A DNA stretch of 64,000 nt from Telmatactis stephensoni. Lineage: Eukaryota > Cnidaria > Anthozoa > Actiniaria > Isophelliidae. A program made the position numbers and the translations under genes. A model generated the notes under the pieces. The model had not been told where the DNA came from and searched no databases. It was given only the letters and a program-made list of their open reading frames with translations. The DNA is taken from NCBI GenBank assembly GCA_029948255.1, contig JALIZF010001709.1, positions 372,001 through 436,000 of the forward strand. Reading direction: 5' to 3'. This document shows, piece after piece, positions 11,241 through 23,400 of this stretch (the first letter of the stretch is position 1; the number at the start of each line of letters is the position of its first letter).

Positions 11241-13189
11241 TCTTCTTTCTTGCCTTCGTTCATGTTATTGTTTATGGAAGCGTACGCAACGAAGAGTTAC
11301 ATTAATGTAGACAAATTATCATGAAGCAGTTTCCAACGTAGATGTTCCAAACATTGTTATTATATCTCTTCTATGTCAGTCTTTTTTCGTCAAATTAAAA
11401 GGTTTTAACATATCCTGAGTCATCAATTCCTCTTTTTCTACAAAGCGAAATCTTCATCATATATGAAAAATACTGTTCCCATTAAATTGGGAAAAAATGC
11501 AAAAAATGAAAATCTCGCACGGAAAATTTATACTGACATTATCGATATTAATTGTATTTTTGCTGTGTGTGTGTGTGTTTTTTTTAATTATTTTGTTGTG
11601 ACTAAACAGACTATACCTTTTCGTAATACCTTATGAGTTAATAACGGAGTGCGTCAGTGACATTTTTACCGAACACTTTTTTGAAAATAATCAATGTTGT
11701 CGTGATAAAATTTACTTTCTCCATCCTCTTTTCAGTAGGATTACGGTTTCACATGGTTTGTCTAAGTCATGCATCTTTTACTATGTATTATGAGCTATTT
11801 TTAGAACCGACGCGCAGCGTTATTATTCACTTCTACACTCCATATCTCCCCCATCCATGGGATATCATCTCACGTCTCATCTGGACAGTGTAGTCAATCA
11901 AATAGTCACCATCCCATTGGTCAAATCGACATTCTTGTGACATAGAATGTTCATCTATAAGCAACGGAGCACAAACACTAGGGGGTAAAGAATTCAGGAT
12001 GAAATAAGAGCTTACTAAAAGCATTTTGAATGCATGGGCAATGACAACTGAGCCGATGACCTCCACACCTACCCTCCTTTTTGTATTTGTTTTCCCCTTT
12101 TTCTGTTCATAAAGATCAAGTATTCTAAAGATTGTAAAAAATATCCTGTGCAATATCCATCATGTCAACAATTTATAAAACAACAGGTTAACATTAATCG
12201 CGGAAACACCTGGTTACCATAGCTGTAATAACTGGAGATCCTGTCGAAATTATTACCAGTGATACCCCAGCTGTTCTAACAACCAATGATAGAAACAAAA
12301 ATTGAAATGTCATCTACATTGGTACATATCTTCAGAAAACCAAGCGTTGCCTAGCTTGAACTGTCAGACGATAACCTTGAGTATCACTGGATGACATTGC
12401 CGGAACTTCAGGTACGAATGAGCAAATGAAATATAGTCAAAGGCCACGATCGAACGCGGATGCATCCCCAGGCCAAGTTTTGACTTTCGTCGTCTGGTTT
12501 GATCGCTAACTTGCGAGCGCTTTGAATGCGCTGAAATTTGTTCGAAGTTGATGCAAGCTCGACTCGACCGAAAAACGTCGCAACATTCTTCAACGAATTT
12601 CTGGATATTTAATCTTCAATACTAGTCTTAATTCAAAAAAAATCAAGCTGGAATTGTTTCTTCTATTAATTTTAACTAGTTGATCTCTTTTTTCCCTAAA
12701 ATGTAATTGTGAAAAAAACTTTCTTGGTTAGAGTGGTGTAATTGCTACGCTGTACCTTTTAAATCTACTTGTAACTAAACTATAGCCACATGCAACGGAA
12801 TCAAGGTATAGTTTTCTGGGTACGGGCCTTAAAGAGTATCAATTCGCAATATTTTCTTCTCCAGGGACGACAAGACCCTTTGCTGCACACTATTATTCAC
12901 AATTTTAAAACATGCAGGATTGCCCCGGCGTTCCTAGAATGGTTGAGCGAAAAACTCAACTAAGGCAGAGGTCATTTGGAAACTGAAAACGAATTTTTTT
13001 TTCGTGTTTCATGTATTTCAACATTATAAGGGATATAGATAGTCTCACAATTGTGGCCATTTGTCAGTGAGCTTACTTTTCGACTACAGCTGCAAGTCGT
13101 CCTCGGCTAATGGCGTAAAGTAGATTCTATTCTTGTCTTCTTTGTCGTTTTGCTTTTGTCACAATTAAATCACACAAACTTTTCATGTA
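11241..13189. other. No gene recognised
   Basis: Only short unsupported ORFs occur (for example 11833-12153 minus, 12408-12593 minus). I see no domain, no consistent splice pattern and no clear terminal repeats. A (TG)n run lies near 11565-11578. Confidence 0.5.
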
Positions 13190-13435
13190 ATGAAAATCGG
13201 AAGCCACTTAATATTCACAGTTTTAAGATTATTAAGTTCATGTCCACGAATTATTTGGGACTTAAAGTATTGCATTTTTGTTAATGATCAAAAAATTATG
13301 CTAAGTGATATTATAGATGTGTCAAGAACTGAAGGCGGAAAACTGACGTATAGTTTTACTGATCAGAAACCGGCTTGCTTGTCTCTGGAGGTGAAATTGG
13401 GGAAAAACTCCAAAGGCGAGTTGGCTGAGAAATAA
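13190..13435 (+). CDS. Unrecognised 81-residue ORF, partly duplicated in inverted form
   Basis: The ORF starts MKIGSHLIFTVLRLLSSC, which could be a signal-like hydrophobic start, and continues with WDLKYCIFVNDQKIMLSDII and KLTYSFTDQKPACLSLEVK. I do not recognise a family. From codon 13 onward, and for about 70 bp past the stop, the sequence is repeated in inverted, broken form at 9168-9449. It lies 206 bp upstream of the channel gene. It could be an alternative upstream exon of that gene, a small secreted protein or part of a repeat. No splice donor joins it cleanly to the exon at 13642. Confidence 0.3.
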   Translation: MKIGSHLIFTVLRLLSSCPRIIWDLKYCIFVNDQKIMLSDIIDVSRTEGGKLTYSFTDQKPACLSLEVKLGKNSKGELAEK

Positions 13436-13641
13436 GTAGGATATTCAATTGAACTACCGACAACAATAAATGGAAAAGATAAAAGGAAAAGAAAGAATGG
13501 TATAACAATTAACTTACTGCGGGACTAATTCTCCGACATAGCTTATTTTGAATTCTTCGAATTTAAAAACACTTTCTTAAATTCTAGTTCTCGGGTCTTA
13601 CAAATTTCATTCACTTTCTCTTCATTCACAGGTGCCGTCAA

Positions 13642-16600
13642 ATGAAGGTGTTTAGTCTTCTCATCCTCGTCTTTGGAGTTAATTCGTCAAATGGCGACAT
13701 AACTATGGACTGTAACCCGCGGAAATGCAGATGTCAATTGAAGGGACAAAATAAAATCGTGCTATACGAGTACCCGCCCTTTCTAGAAAGGCCTAAAAAA
13801 GCGAAAAATCTATATTACTTTGCTGTGACAAATTTGAAATTACTGACAAATTCTAAAGTGCTTGATTGCCACGACCTGAAAAGATGTTTTCCCACATCAA
13901 AGAGGCGATTGCGACCGAAGCTGGTTCAAGAGAAAGGCGACTTAATTCATGAAATCAAAGACAGCAACACAGCACTGGTGTATCCTATACCAGTGGACGT
14001 TTACAACAATGTTACAACGTATAAGCATGGGTAATAACGTAGTTTTTTAGGTTTTTGGCATTTAAATATTACCTTCATATATATATCTTTATTCATCATG
14101 TTGGCAGTCAACGCAATGCACATCTTGAACTCGAGTCGATCGAGAAACTAGCCCATGAAATTCGTGCGACACTGACAGTCGTTTTCAACGTTGGTAATCA
14201 GTTTGCGCGGTGATGCTAAGTCTATGCCTATTCTCGTTCTCACCAACTCATCATCATCATCATCAGCACAATGACATCATAATCTTGATAATAATTATTG
14301 GACGCAAATAATGACAAATATTAAGGACTTCAGTTTGAATTGTGTCCACATTTTCAAATTTCAGACCTGAAGAGGAGGTAAAGTTTTTTCCAGTAAAAGA
14401 GCCGAAAGATCAAGTGATCTTCATCAACATTAAACACTGTCAAGTGAAGTTTAGCAAGGAGATCTCCAAGATGATTTACGCGCAATTGCCGATTATAACT
14501 GTGTTTTTGTTAATGCTTCCCATTGCTGGGACTATAACCTGGTTATTGGTAAGTTTTTTTTTGTTCTAATTCAAGCAAAATGTTCTTGAATTCAAAGATC
14601 ACACGAATATTTGACAAGGAATCACGGAACGAATGAGACTGAATCACCGCGGATCAAACAATACGCAGATAATACATAAACACATACATTAACTTGATAT
14701 AGAAATGGCGAGAAGAGGGTTGGGGAGGGAGAAGGAAAGGGGGGCTGATGTATCTCCTAACTTTCACTCTCACCTACCATTCTTCTCCCTCTCTACTGAT
14801 TGTTCACAATCTCCTCTTGTGAGACCATGACTTTTTTTTTGATATATCCACGTCGAAGGCAGTCATCAATAATCATCAAGTTGATTATCACTAAATCACT
14901 AAGTGAAATTGGCGAAGATTGTACCTAAAGTTGGAAAGACGATACATAACGATGTTTCGTTGTAAATTTATGATTGTTGAAGATCTCAAAAACATGTCTA
15001 ACCTACGCAGTGATCACTCCAGGGGAAGGAGAGAGCCCAGTCGTAGAGAAAAAAATACCAAGTCAATGCCAAGTTCAATATGAGGCTGATTACCTTTGCG
15101 CTCTTATAACACCAATATTCAGCAGATAATTAATGTTCATTCTAACAGGAGTCCAGTGCAAACAAGGAATTTGGTTCATCGTTCTACCCTGGCTGCTTGG
15201 ATGGGTTGTGGTGGGCAATTGTCTCCATGACAACCGTGGGGTAATATTTTTTGATAATTCATTTGAAATGTTTAGTACTACTAGAAGTAATATCTAGTAA
15301 ATTATTACACATTTAGGGTCGATATCCATGTGATAAAACCGTGAATAAAGACCATATCAGTGAAGTGATACGATATCACTTTCACGGTAAACTGTCCAAT
15401 GAAATCGTTCGATATATATAGAATACTTTTCACCAATCACATTTCTCCTAATATATTGTGACGTCACACCACTATGCGGGTTGTTGTAGCTTTGTGGAGT
15501 ATTCTCAGTGAAAGAAAACCCTCGATTTGTTCTGGAGGACATTTTCTTCATTTTTTTGGAAGAAAACGAAAAACAAAATCGCCTCCAGTGAAACTAAGCA
15601 AATTCTAGCACTGTTTAAAGATATTTTTTGAGCCCGAAAAGCGACATAGAAATTGGATCCGCAACGCAACGTGCTAAAACAAGATGGAACAATTAAGAAC
15701 CATCTTATTTCCGCTCTGTTGTTGCCAGTGTCGAAAGATGCTTAAAGAAAAAGAACTATGGCCATGTTACGCTAAATAAACTAGTCTATCTAGGATAAAT
15801 TGTGTAAATTCTTTGTCTAAAACTCTCTGAGAAAGGCGTATACAGGTTTTTCAAGTATTTGATGCAGTATAACTGTGACCCTCAATTCACGAGTTACAGC
15901 GCCATTGGCGGTTTGATTCTTGCATGTTTTAAAAACAATACAATACAATACAATACAATACCATACCATACCATACCATACCATACCATACCATACCATA
16001 CCATACCATACCATACCATACCATACCATACCATACCATACCATACCATACCATACCATACAATACAATACAATATATTTTTATTTAATACCACATTTAT
16101 CCTGTCTACATGTACATGAATTACTGTAACAGGAAGTTAGGTACATGCTATCTATAATAACCTCTGGGTTAAACTACATAGCAGACTTATTTATATCATA
16201 TAACTTAGAATTTTTGGTCAATTGAATGTGATACTAACTTAAAAATAGGATAAGTGAGATAAGGATAGATTAAACAATAATAAAGACTGATATGTCAGAG
16301 TTAACGCACGCCGGCGAACAACAAAGGGTTAGCTACAGATCTAGAACTGGTGCACAGTCATGGCTAAATAAGATAAGAACTAACAATGCCGAAGTTAAAC
16401 AATGCTTTCAAATTCAAATTCAAGAGGACAGGGTAGTATCCTTATATGGGAAAAGAGGACAGAATTGTTTCCTAATATGGAAGATGACGCGTCATCATCT
16501 GGCGTCAAGTATAACACGATGACTTGGTGTTTAGCTCCTACCCTGTAACATTTTAGTGGGATGAATACTATACTTACAACAGGAAACTTCACCCAAAAAA

Positions 16601-19212
16601 CTTAACACAGGAATTCCGTTATCACATATAGTGTCACTGCTCCCTTCGCTCGCAGCAATAAATGGCAATTTTCTCTGTTTCTCTACTAGATATGGAGATA
16701 AAACACCCCATAGTATGGTTGGTCGCGTCTTCGGTGTTTTATGGATTCTCATTGGTATAATTATTTTCTCGTTTCTTACCTCAACCATTACCAGCGCTAT
16801 CACCATAGCAACGATTAAGACGTCATGTCAAAAGATCAACAGCAACGATGAGGTAAACAGAGAACACTCTCAAGAAGTGCACTCAGAAACAGGTTTAGGT
16901 TTGGGGAAGCAAGGCTGACGGAGCTGTAACTGGAGTCACCTCTGTGCTGTCCAGCCGTCCTAGCCTGAGTACCAGCCCTTGTCCTTTCTCCTTTGGGCCG
17001 CTTAGGGTCGCCCTGCTTAGCGGGCTACGCCGTCCCGCGGGTTCGATTTCGGGACGGGGCATCACATGTGACTTCAGTTTATTTGTTCGTTCTCTCCCTG
17101 TTTTTCCCCGCGTACTTCTCCTGTTTTGCTCCCTCAGTAAAAACGTACCAGTGACTGATAGTTGTTTGTACAGAATGTATAATGGTCGTGTATGTAAGAG
17201 TCGTGTTAATTATCATCAGTTCTAACCATTATACTGACTACGTCAAGTGGCTATGGACAGGAACGGTTGTCTGCCAATTGTGCATAACGCCTGTCATATG
17301 CTACAAAAGCCCGTTAATACCCACTGGGACATGCATCTAAAACCAGTCAAGCTTGACTGATTGAAGTCCTCTTCTTGTTTTACATTCTATTGCCATGCAG
17401 TATGGCCGCAGATTTTGTACCACGTGACTGGATGATGCAAAGGACTTGTTGCTTGATGCGACATGTAGACGATGAACCTGTATTAGAGACAGTCTGCAGT
17501 TTTTCCATGACTTGTTACACAACGTTTACATGAGGTTTAGACAAAGATAGCAAGAAATAATATGATATCATTGTTTGTTCAACACAGGTAGCAGTATTGA
17601 ATGGATCTGATGCAGCAAGACATGTGGCCGAAAAATATCTTGGAAAACCAAAAAGTACTGAAAATAGAGGCAGACAGGGGAAAATTACTAGGAGAGTCTT
17701 GCGCTATAGAGTTAGATCCATCCTAGAGCTATTTTTAGCAACAATGACGTCACACTCTTGGTTGCAAACAAATGAAGGATGTTTATAGTTGAGGAAAAAG
17801 TCGATGAATTAAAGATTAAGTAAATCAGTTTACAACTTTATCACATTTTTACAATTTACAACTTTATCACATTTTTTTTTCGAAAAGTTTTATTCATTTA
17901 TAAAGAGGAAGTTAAGGTAGTTCGGGACCTTGCTACTGCGCACCTACCGGGCAATAGCGGGTCAACGATTGAGAGCGTAGAAATTATAGGTTTATGGAGG
18001 AAAATAATTGACCAAGTTTTATCAAACAAAATCGTACACTACGAGAGTATACAAAAGCTTTTGTATCTTTAATTAACTTTGATGAATCTTTTCGATCGAA
18101 AAGGCCGGCGAGAACAACGCTAAAATGAGTGATATTTGGTGTTCCTATTGGGAGATTTTTCTCTTTTGGTTTGCAAAGCCGGATATTTGGTTTTGGTCTC
18201 CAGTAACGTCTGCTTTATTTAGAGCGCCGTACGTAAAACGATTGAGCTTATGAATGCCTTTTTTCATACGTTTTGCAACTGTATGACGTTTAGAAGGTCT
18301 TACAAGTGACAAAAAAAATTTTGGTACCTGACGAGGTTCAAAATCACTGTTTTTCAGACGTCTTTCATTAAACTTTAGGAAGCTAAGAGTTTAATAAGTT
18401 AGTGCATAGTCTATTAACTATGGTTAGTGACTCCAAAATAAAATACGATTATTTAACATTGGATCAAAGACTGCTTATAAGTTAAATAACTTCTTACCTT
18501 TTTGTCACAGACTTCGACTCACTTTTTGACATCATCGCTTTAGTTCAGACAAAGAAAACAAAACGCGAATCGACGTGTTCCTAGTCCATCATGGCAGTTA
18601 AGTGACGTCATATATCGTTATAGATCACCTTGATTCAGTAATAATATGGTATGTAAGTCGCTTATTAGTTCTCCAAGCTACACAGAAAGACTCAAAATAC
18701 ATTCTTTTTTCGATATCAGACCGTTTTTAGTGTTGGAAAAACGGTGTATATGTTGTGCTCGCACAAAGATACCCATCATGCACTGAGCCGATCAATAAAA
18801 ATAGCTCTGCTGGGTCGAGGCTGGAACGCGTATTAGAGCGAGATGGACTCCTCTAGTTTTAAATTTTCCCTTGCCACAGATGATGAGTATGATCGATTAT
18901 GATTACTAAAAGCTGTCGTGCTAATCACCCCCGCAAGTACAGCAGGGATGCAGCTTCAACGGGGTGGAACAGAAACCATGTAAAGGCGCCAATAGCTGCC
19001 GCTATGTAGTCCACCCATGCATATGACCCCAGAGCACAACTCCACACCACCGGCAACTACTCTCCACCGAAAAGTAGTGTGGGTTCTTTAACGTTCCTTC
19101 AGTACAGGTCGTGAAGTTTGGGAGACGGGGCCTTCGATTTAACGTCCTTATCCGAGAAGACGTGAAAGCGGTCTAACCATTTGCAGATGTATTACAAAGG
19201 CAGGCACCTTCT

Positions 19213-19244
<32 letters not shown>

Positions 19245-20880
19245 CGGCCGGGGCTTGAACCCACGACCTCCCGCACGAAAGACCGGCGCTTAACCAACTG
19301 AGCCAACCTGGCGGCGATAAACTGTGATGATGATGAAAAACAACAGTGATAACAAAAATGAAGTCAGGTTTGGCTCAATTGTCTAAGTAGACACTGTTGT
19401 TGGCCACGCGGAAATCCAGTGGCGTCCTGTCGAAAATACCTCACTGATATATGTAAGATTTCCAATGAAAAAGTCATTGAATGTGTTTTTTACTTCCAAT
19501 AACTATGCAGATTGGAAGTAAAACAATCAAAACTCTAACAGCTTTTTATACTCGATCACCAGAATACAATCTCACAAATGTGCTTCAAATGTTCGACGAT
19601 TTGAATACAGAAAGCAATCCAACCAACTTTGTGATGATTAATCCTGCTTTAGCCTACCACTACGCCAAGGAATTAGAAAAACGAACGTCAATCAGAAGAT
19701 CACTGGAAACCGTAGAACACCTATCTAAACCTGAAGTGTTCTTCTATGTAATGGTAAGGTACAACAAGATGCAGAAGCAGAAATACGACAACGATCGTCC
19801 ACAAAGACCGATGGGCTGGTGTAATAGAAATCATAGCTTTAGAGGCTTCTTTCCTCGCACTCAAACGTATTTAAGCGACGGATCTCCAGTAAGTCACTAT
19901 TTATGTATTTCAGTTTGAGTAGGCTCACTAGAGACCTAGTTCACTTTCTATAGTTTAGATTTGTATTCAATTTTCTTGCTTTCTGTCAGGTCGCAGTTGT
20001 TAATGAAGAAGTAGCGCAGCCTCTGTCGTTTTTTTCCTCTGAAACTCAACCACTCATCTACTCTCTTTTGGCATTGCTCATTGGGCTCGTCAGTTTTGGC
20101 GTGCTTCGAGATATTGTCCGAAAATGTCGCAAAACGATTGAAAATTCAGACAAAGGTGAGAAGTTTAGATTGTAGCACTTTTTACATTTTTGGTAAAATG
20201 CCTTGCTTGAATTTCTGGACAGAAATTTGATTTCAAAGTGATTAACCCGAGGGGCCGGTGGGGATTCTACTTTGTTGACTCAGCTGCTGATAATCATAAT
20301 CTAGCAAGAGCGCATAAATATTTATGCTCTCTTGATTCTAGTCCTTTTTGCAGAGGTGATTAATAAGCCAGTTCGGAGTTTAAGAATCGTTTCTTATGCG
20401 CATGCGATTTTATCCCGAATTTCTCACCTTCTTTTGTTTGATTAAAAACACTGAAAAGAAGGTTTAAACAAAAGAAGGTGAGAAGTTCGGGATAAAATCG
20501 CATGCGCACTGAAAACGATTCTTAAACTCCGAATTGGCTTATTCTCTTGCGTTTTCCATCTCCATCTCCACTACTTGAGGGTACAAGTGAGGTGGAGGGG
20601 GAAGGTAAAGACTAGATAAACGACAATTGACTCCGAAAAGGGAGGGACTGAACAAGGTATGAACAGATTTTAAAATGATAAATTATATTTAATTATCTGT
20701 CTAGATGTAAGTCTGGAACAAGTAACGTCATCGGGAGTGGAACAACCAGCTTTATCTCTCAGCCATGAAGAGTCTTCTGATATTATGGCTCAGGAGATAG
20801 AAGAAATGCGAGAGCTTCTACTCAGAACCATGAAACAACTGTCAAAGATTGAAACAAATATCAAGAAACCACCATGTTGA
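13642..20880 (+). CDS. Glutamate-receptor-like channel with K+ selectivity filter (SP-S1-TM1-P-TM2-S2-TM3)
   Basis: Exons: 13642-14030, 14365-14548, 15149-15240, 16690-16852, 17588-about 17654, 19511-19888, 19990-20155, 20705-20880 (about 537 residues). The product has a signal peptide (MKVFSLLILVFGVNSSNG) and an extracellular region with KIVLYEYPPFLERP and NTALVYPIPVDVYNN, resembling lobe 1 of periplasmic-binding/iGluR folds. TM1 lies at about 171-191. The pore loop DGLWWAIVSMTT-VGYGDKTP (filter at 220-225) is K+-channel type. TM2 (233-256, WILIGIIIFSFLTSTITSAI) resembles the iGluR M3 gate. A second extracellular segment follows (VAVLNGSDAARHVAEKY; NPTNFVMINPALAYHYAKEL), then TM3 (445-463) and a cytosolic tail with a predicted coiled coil (EIEEMRELLLRTMKQLSKIE). 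The order matches bacterial GluR0 plus a third helix, as described for rotifer AvGluR1. The ligand-binding Arg of S1 is not obvious. Splice phases close except at the fifth/sixth exon junction. Confidence 0.8.
15943..16070. repeat. (CCATA)n pentanucleotide array in a channel-gene intron
   Basis: About 22 CCATA units are flanked on both sides by CAATA variants. The pentamer array makes spurious YHTIP/WYGMV repeat ORFs in several frames, which should not be called genes. Confidence 0.95.
16935..17190 (+). repeat. tRNA-derived SINE in a channel-gene intron
   Basis: A box B-like CGGGTTCGATTTCG is followed by CGTTCTCTCCCTG, TTCTCCTG and CTCCCTCAGTAAAAACGT. This is the same body arrangement as the SINE at 5181-5390. 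The tRNA head is degenerate and its start is uncertain. Confidence 0.55.
18905..19320 (-). repeat. Long tRNA-derived SINE, minus strand, in a channel-gene intron
   Basis: Read on the minus strand, the head contains box A (TGGCTCAGTTGGTTAAG) and box B (GGTCGTGGGTTCAAGCC). About 330 bp of conserved-looking body follow, including AACGTTAAAGAACCCACAC. The head still resembles a tRNA but lacks a full cloverleaf with CCA-proximal pairing, so it is a SINE rather than a tRNA gene. Confidence 0.75.
20362..20543. repeat. Foldback MITE in the last intron of the channel gene
   Basis: Arms of about 75 bp share AATAAGCCARTTCGGAGTTT, AAGAATCGTTT, GCGCATGCGATTTTATCCCG and TCTCACCTTCTTTTGTTT in inverted orientation around a 25-bp loop. 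Confidence 0.85.
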
Positions 20881-20910
20881 ACCAAATTAGGGATTTCACG
20901 TTACATGTAA

Positions 20911-21024
20911 AGCCTGGTTTTCACTAGCGACGCCGAAGCGCAAGCATAAACACAAGCACAAGATATCAAAAATCTTTGATCCTTGTGCTTGCGTTCGTGC
21001 TTGCGCGGTAGTGAAAACCAGGCT
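20911..21024. repeat. Foldback MITE just past the channel stop codon
   Basis: Inverted arms share AGCCTGGTTTTCACTA and CGCAAGC-type words. It lies 30 bp downstream of the stop, so it may be transcribed in the 3' UTR as a hairpin. Confidence 0.85.
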
Positions 21025-22055
21025 TAAGAGTCGTAACAACTCAACGTTTTCTCAACTCAGCCAGCAATTTTTAACCCAACTTTTTACCTTGATTTTGGTC
21101 AAATTCTCCCTTACTAGTCTGTGTAGAGACCTAAAAGGGAGAGGAAAGGCGCTCATTAGCAAATAAAAGGGTGAGAAAGAAATATAGGAAAGGGATGTGA
21201 AGGTAGTTCCCTTCGAAACCCCTCCCATCTTCCCTTTTCTTATTTCTCTTGTTGGTTAATCAGTAAAGTCTCCAAACACTTACTGACCTACATTTCAAAA
21301 AATTGAAAAACGATCACTTCAAAGAAAAACTTAAAGATCACTTACTGAAATCTTACTTGTGATTCATACTCTAACAACTAAATGTTTTTAGTGAAAAATA
21401 TATCTATAATATCTTGATACTATCTCTGTTTTGTTGCTTTTTTCTTTTTTCCACTTAATTATTTGCATGTATATATTATTTCATATTTATCAGTTGTATT
21501 TCATCATTTACTGAGTGTTAGTGCCAAATTACATTTTGTTCTGTTCGTTTGTGTTTATACGTCGTCCCGTGATTGTCTTGTCCCTTGTGAATTGTACGCG
21601 CATAATATTATCAGTACAGTCAATTAACCGCTCAACGTATCATCCAAGTTAAACATAGTTTTGTAAGTAAATTTTCAGTATATTTAATCTATATATTTAG
21701 ATTTAGATTCCTTTGTCGTAACTTAGTATTTGTCCGTTTATTTAGGAACCATTTTTGTGATTGTACCGACTCCGAACGAGTTCAAATGTGTAATCTAAGA
21801 ATGTAGTAAAGTCAATCGCCGCTACACCGAGTATATGTTATGCATTATTTAGCATATATATGACGCTAAGATCTGATTTATAATGCTACTACTCGGCTAT
21901 CTACCCCGGTTAGCCCGCATAGGTTATTGTAGATAGCTTGCATCTTTATTTAAGTATTAATGATGATTTTTCTTTGTATTAAAATGAAAAAAATAAAATA
22001 AAATAATAATAATAATAACAATATCTAAAGACAGAGCATCGCCTGTAGTCCCTCG
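21025..22055. other. No gene recognised; downstream flank of the channel gene
   Basis: AT-rich sequence with several AATAAA-like signals (near 21990-22000) and no convincing ORF. I see no strong repeat beyond a short (AATA)n run at its end. Confidence 0.5.
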
Positions 22056-22512
22056 GGGGGAGGGGGGCACTCCCAGGCATTGTGTATGGGATTCTCCGCC
22101 CACACGCTCTCGACCCCTTAAAATTTGGGCAAAAGAGTAGCCCTTTAATATACCTTTGACGAAAAAAGGTACCCCTTTAATATACCTTTGACGAAAAAAG
22201 GTACCCCTTTAATATACCTTTGACGAAAAAAGGTACCCCTTTAATATACTTTTGGCATTTTTATACATCTTTGCTGTTAACAGTACTTTTATTTCTTTAT
22301 TTTGAAAAACTTTTTCTATGTTCGCTATATGTACATGAGCGTTTGGCTTGAATGGAAGTTTTTCGCAATTTTTTTTATACCAGGACCCTTTTCGATACCC
22401 AAAGGCGCAAATTCCCTACCTTTTTTTCTATACGTCTGCCCTCAAAAAGGTACCCTTTTCGTGTGAACATTCCCATATAACAAATATATGGGAGTGCCTC
22501 CCACTCCCCGGG
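22056..22512. repeat. G-run/C-run-ended repeat with 34-bp internal tandem units
   Basis: The left end GGGGGGAGGGGGGCACTCCC is matched by an inverted right end GGGAGTGCCTCCCACTCCCC. Inside, a unit of about 34 bp with AATATACCTTTGACG and AAAAAAGGTACCCCTTT is repeated about three and a half times (22146-22250). Sequences such as GGCGCAAATTCCCTACC recur at 45205-45225. Confidence 0.8.
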
Positions 22513-23400
22513 CTGTGGTCTTGATATCAGATATACTCTAGCTGTATACAACCTAAAATATTTGAGTGAAGTAATAAATTAATGGAAGTGAAATGATATT
22601 CGCCGTACGTAATGTTGTGTTACACTAAAAGATCAGCGATGGATAACTTGATAAGCAGGGTATGCTACAACAACAACAACAACAACAACAACAACATTTT
22701 TAGATCAATGATATGTTTGTACGTAGGACATGTTAAAAGTCTGGATAACTCTGTGACGTCACGTTTTGAAACGAGAGACGGGATAGCCTGGGGACTACGC
22801 TGAAGCTCAACTACGTTTTCAGTTTTGAATACATCTCTCAAATATCTTACGAGCTTTCGCGTAGATGTAGGCTCTTCAGGGCTCCTATTGATAGCAGGAT
22901 AGCCTTTTTGGCACCTGACAGGACTACCCTGAGTCTTTATTATTTATTTTGAATAAAGGTGTCTATCTATCTATCTCTTCAGTACCTTTAATCGCGATAA
23001 CGCAGATTGGCTTTAATTTCAGTTTCGCTAATTATCAGAAGTGACATGGGCAAGGGAACTTAAAATTCATATTTTATTAAGTTTCACAATTAAGAATTAA
23101 GTATAAATATTACACAAACAAGACGACATTTCGTTGTCATCTCGACAACATCATCAGGTCAGACCTGATGATGTAAACTCAGTAAACTCAGTTTCAATTA
23201 AGAATTGCTTAGGTAATGGTTTACCCGTGGATCCGTCAGAGAAAGAGAACACTTCAATACTGATTCAAGTGAGTGGATAGCTGAAACCCTTGATGAGACA
23301 GCCTTCGTCTGTGGCAGGGTTCATATGCAAATCCCACAGTTCTATTAAGTTCATAAGCAAAGCAGCAAGTGCGTTACGTTTGCCAGCGTAATCTTTAGTT
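22513..23400. other. No gene; short repeats upstream of the START gene
   Basis: Contains a (CAA)n run (22663-22695), a retroposon-like 3' tail (TTTTGAATAAAGG then CTAT units, 22945-22976) and a short palindrome TCATCAGGTCAGACCTGATGA (23151-23171). The promoter of the START gene should lie in the last few hundred bases, but no motif stands out. Confidence 0.5.

Noticed and set aside
15817..16129. Repeat-protein ORFs (WYGMV, YHTIP) on both strands
   Set aside because: They are translations of the (CCATA)n microsatellite, open in several frames because the 5-bp unit has no stop codon.
19250..19320. Possible tRNA gene on the minus strand
   Set aside because: Boxes A and B are present, but pairing of the stems is poor and a SINE body follows, so it is a SINE head.
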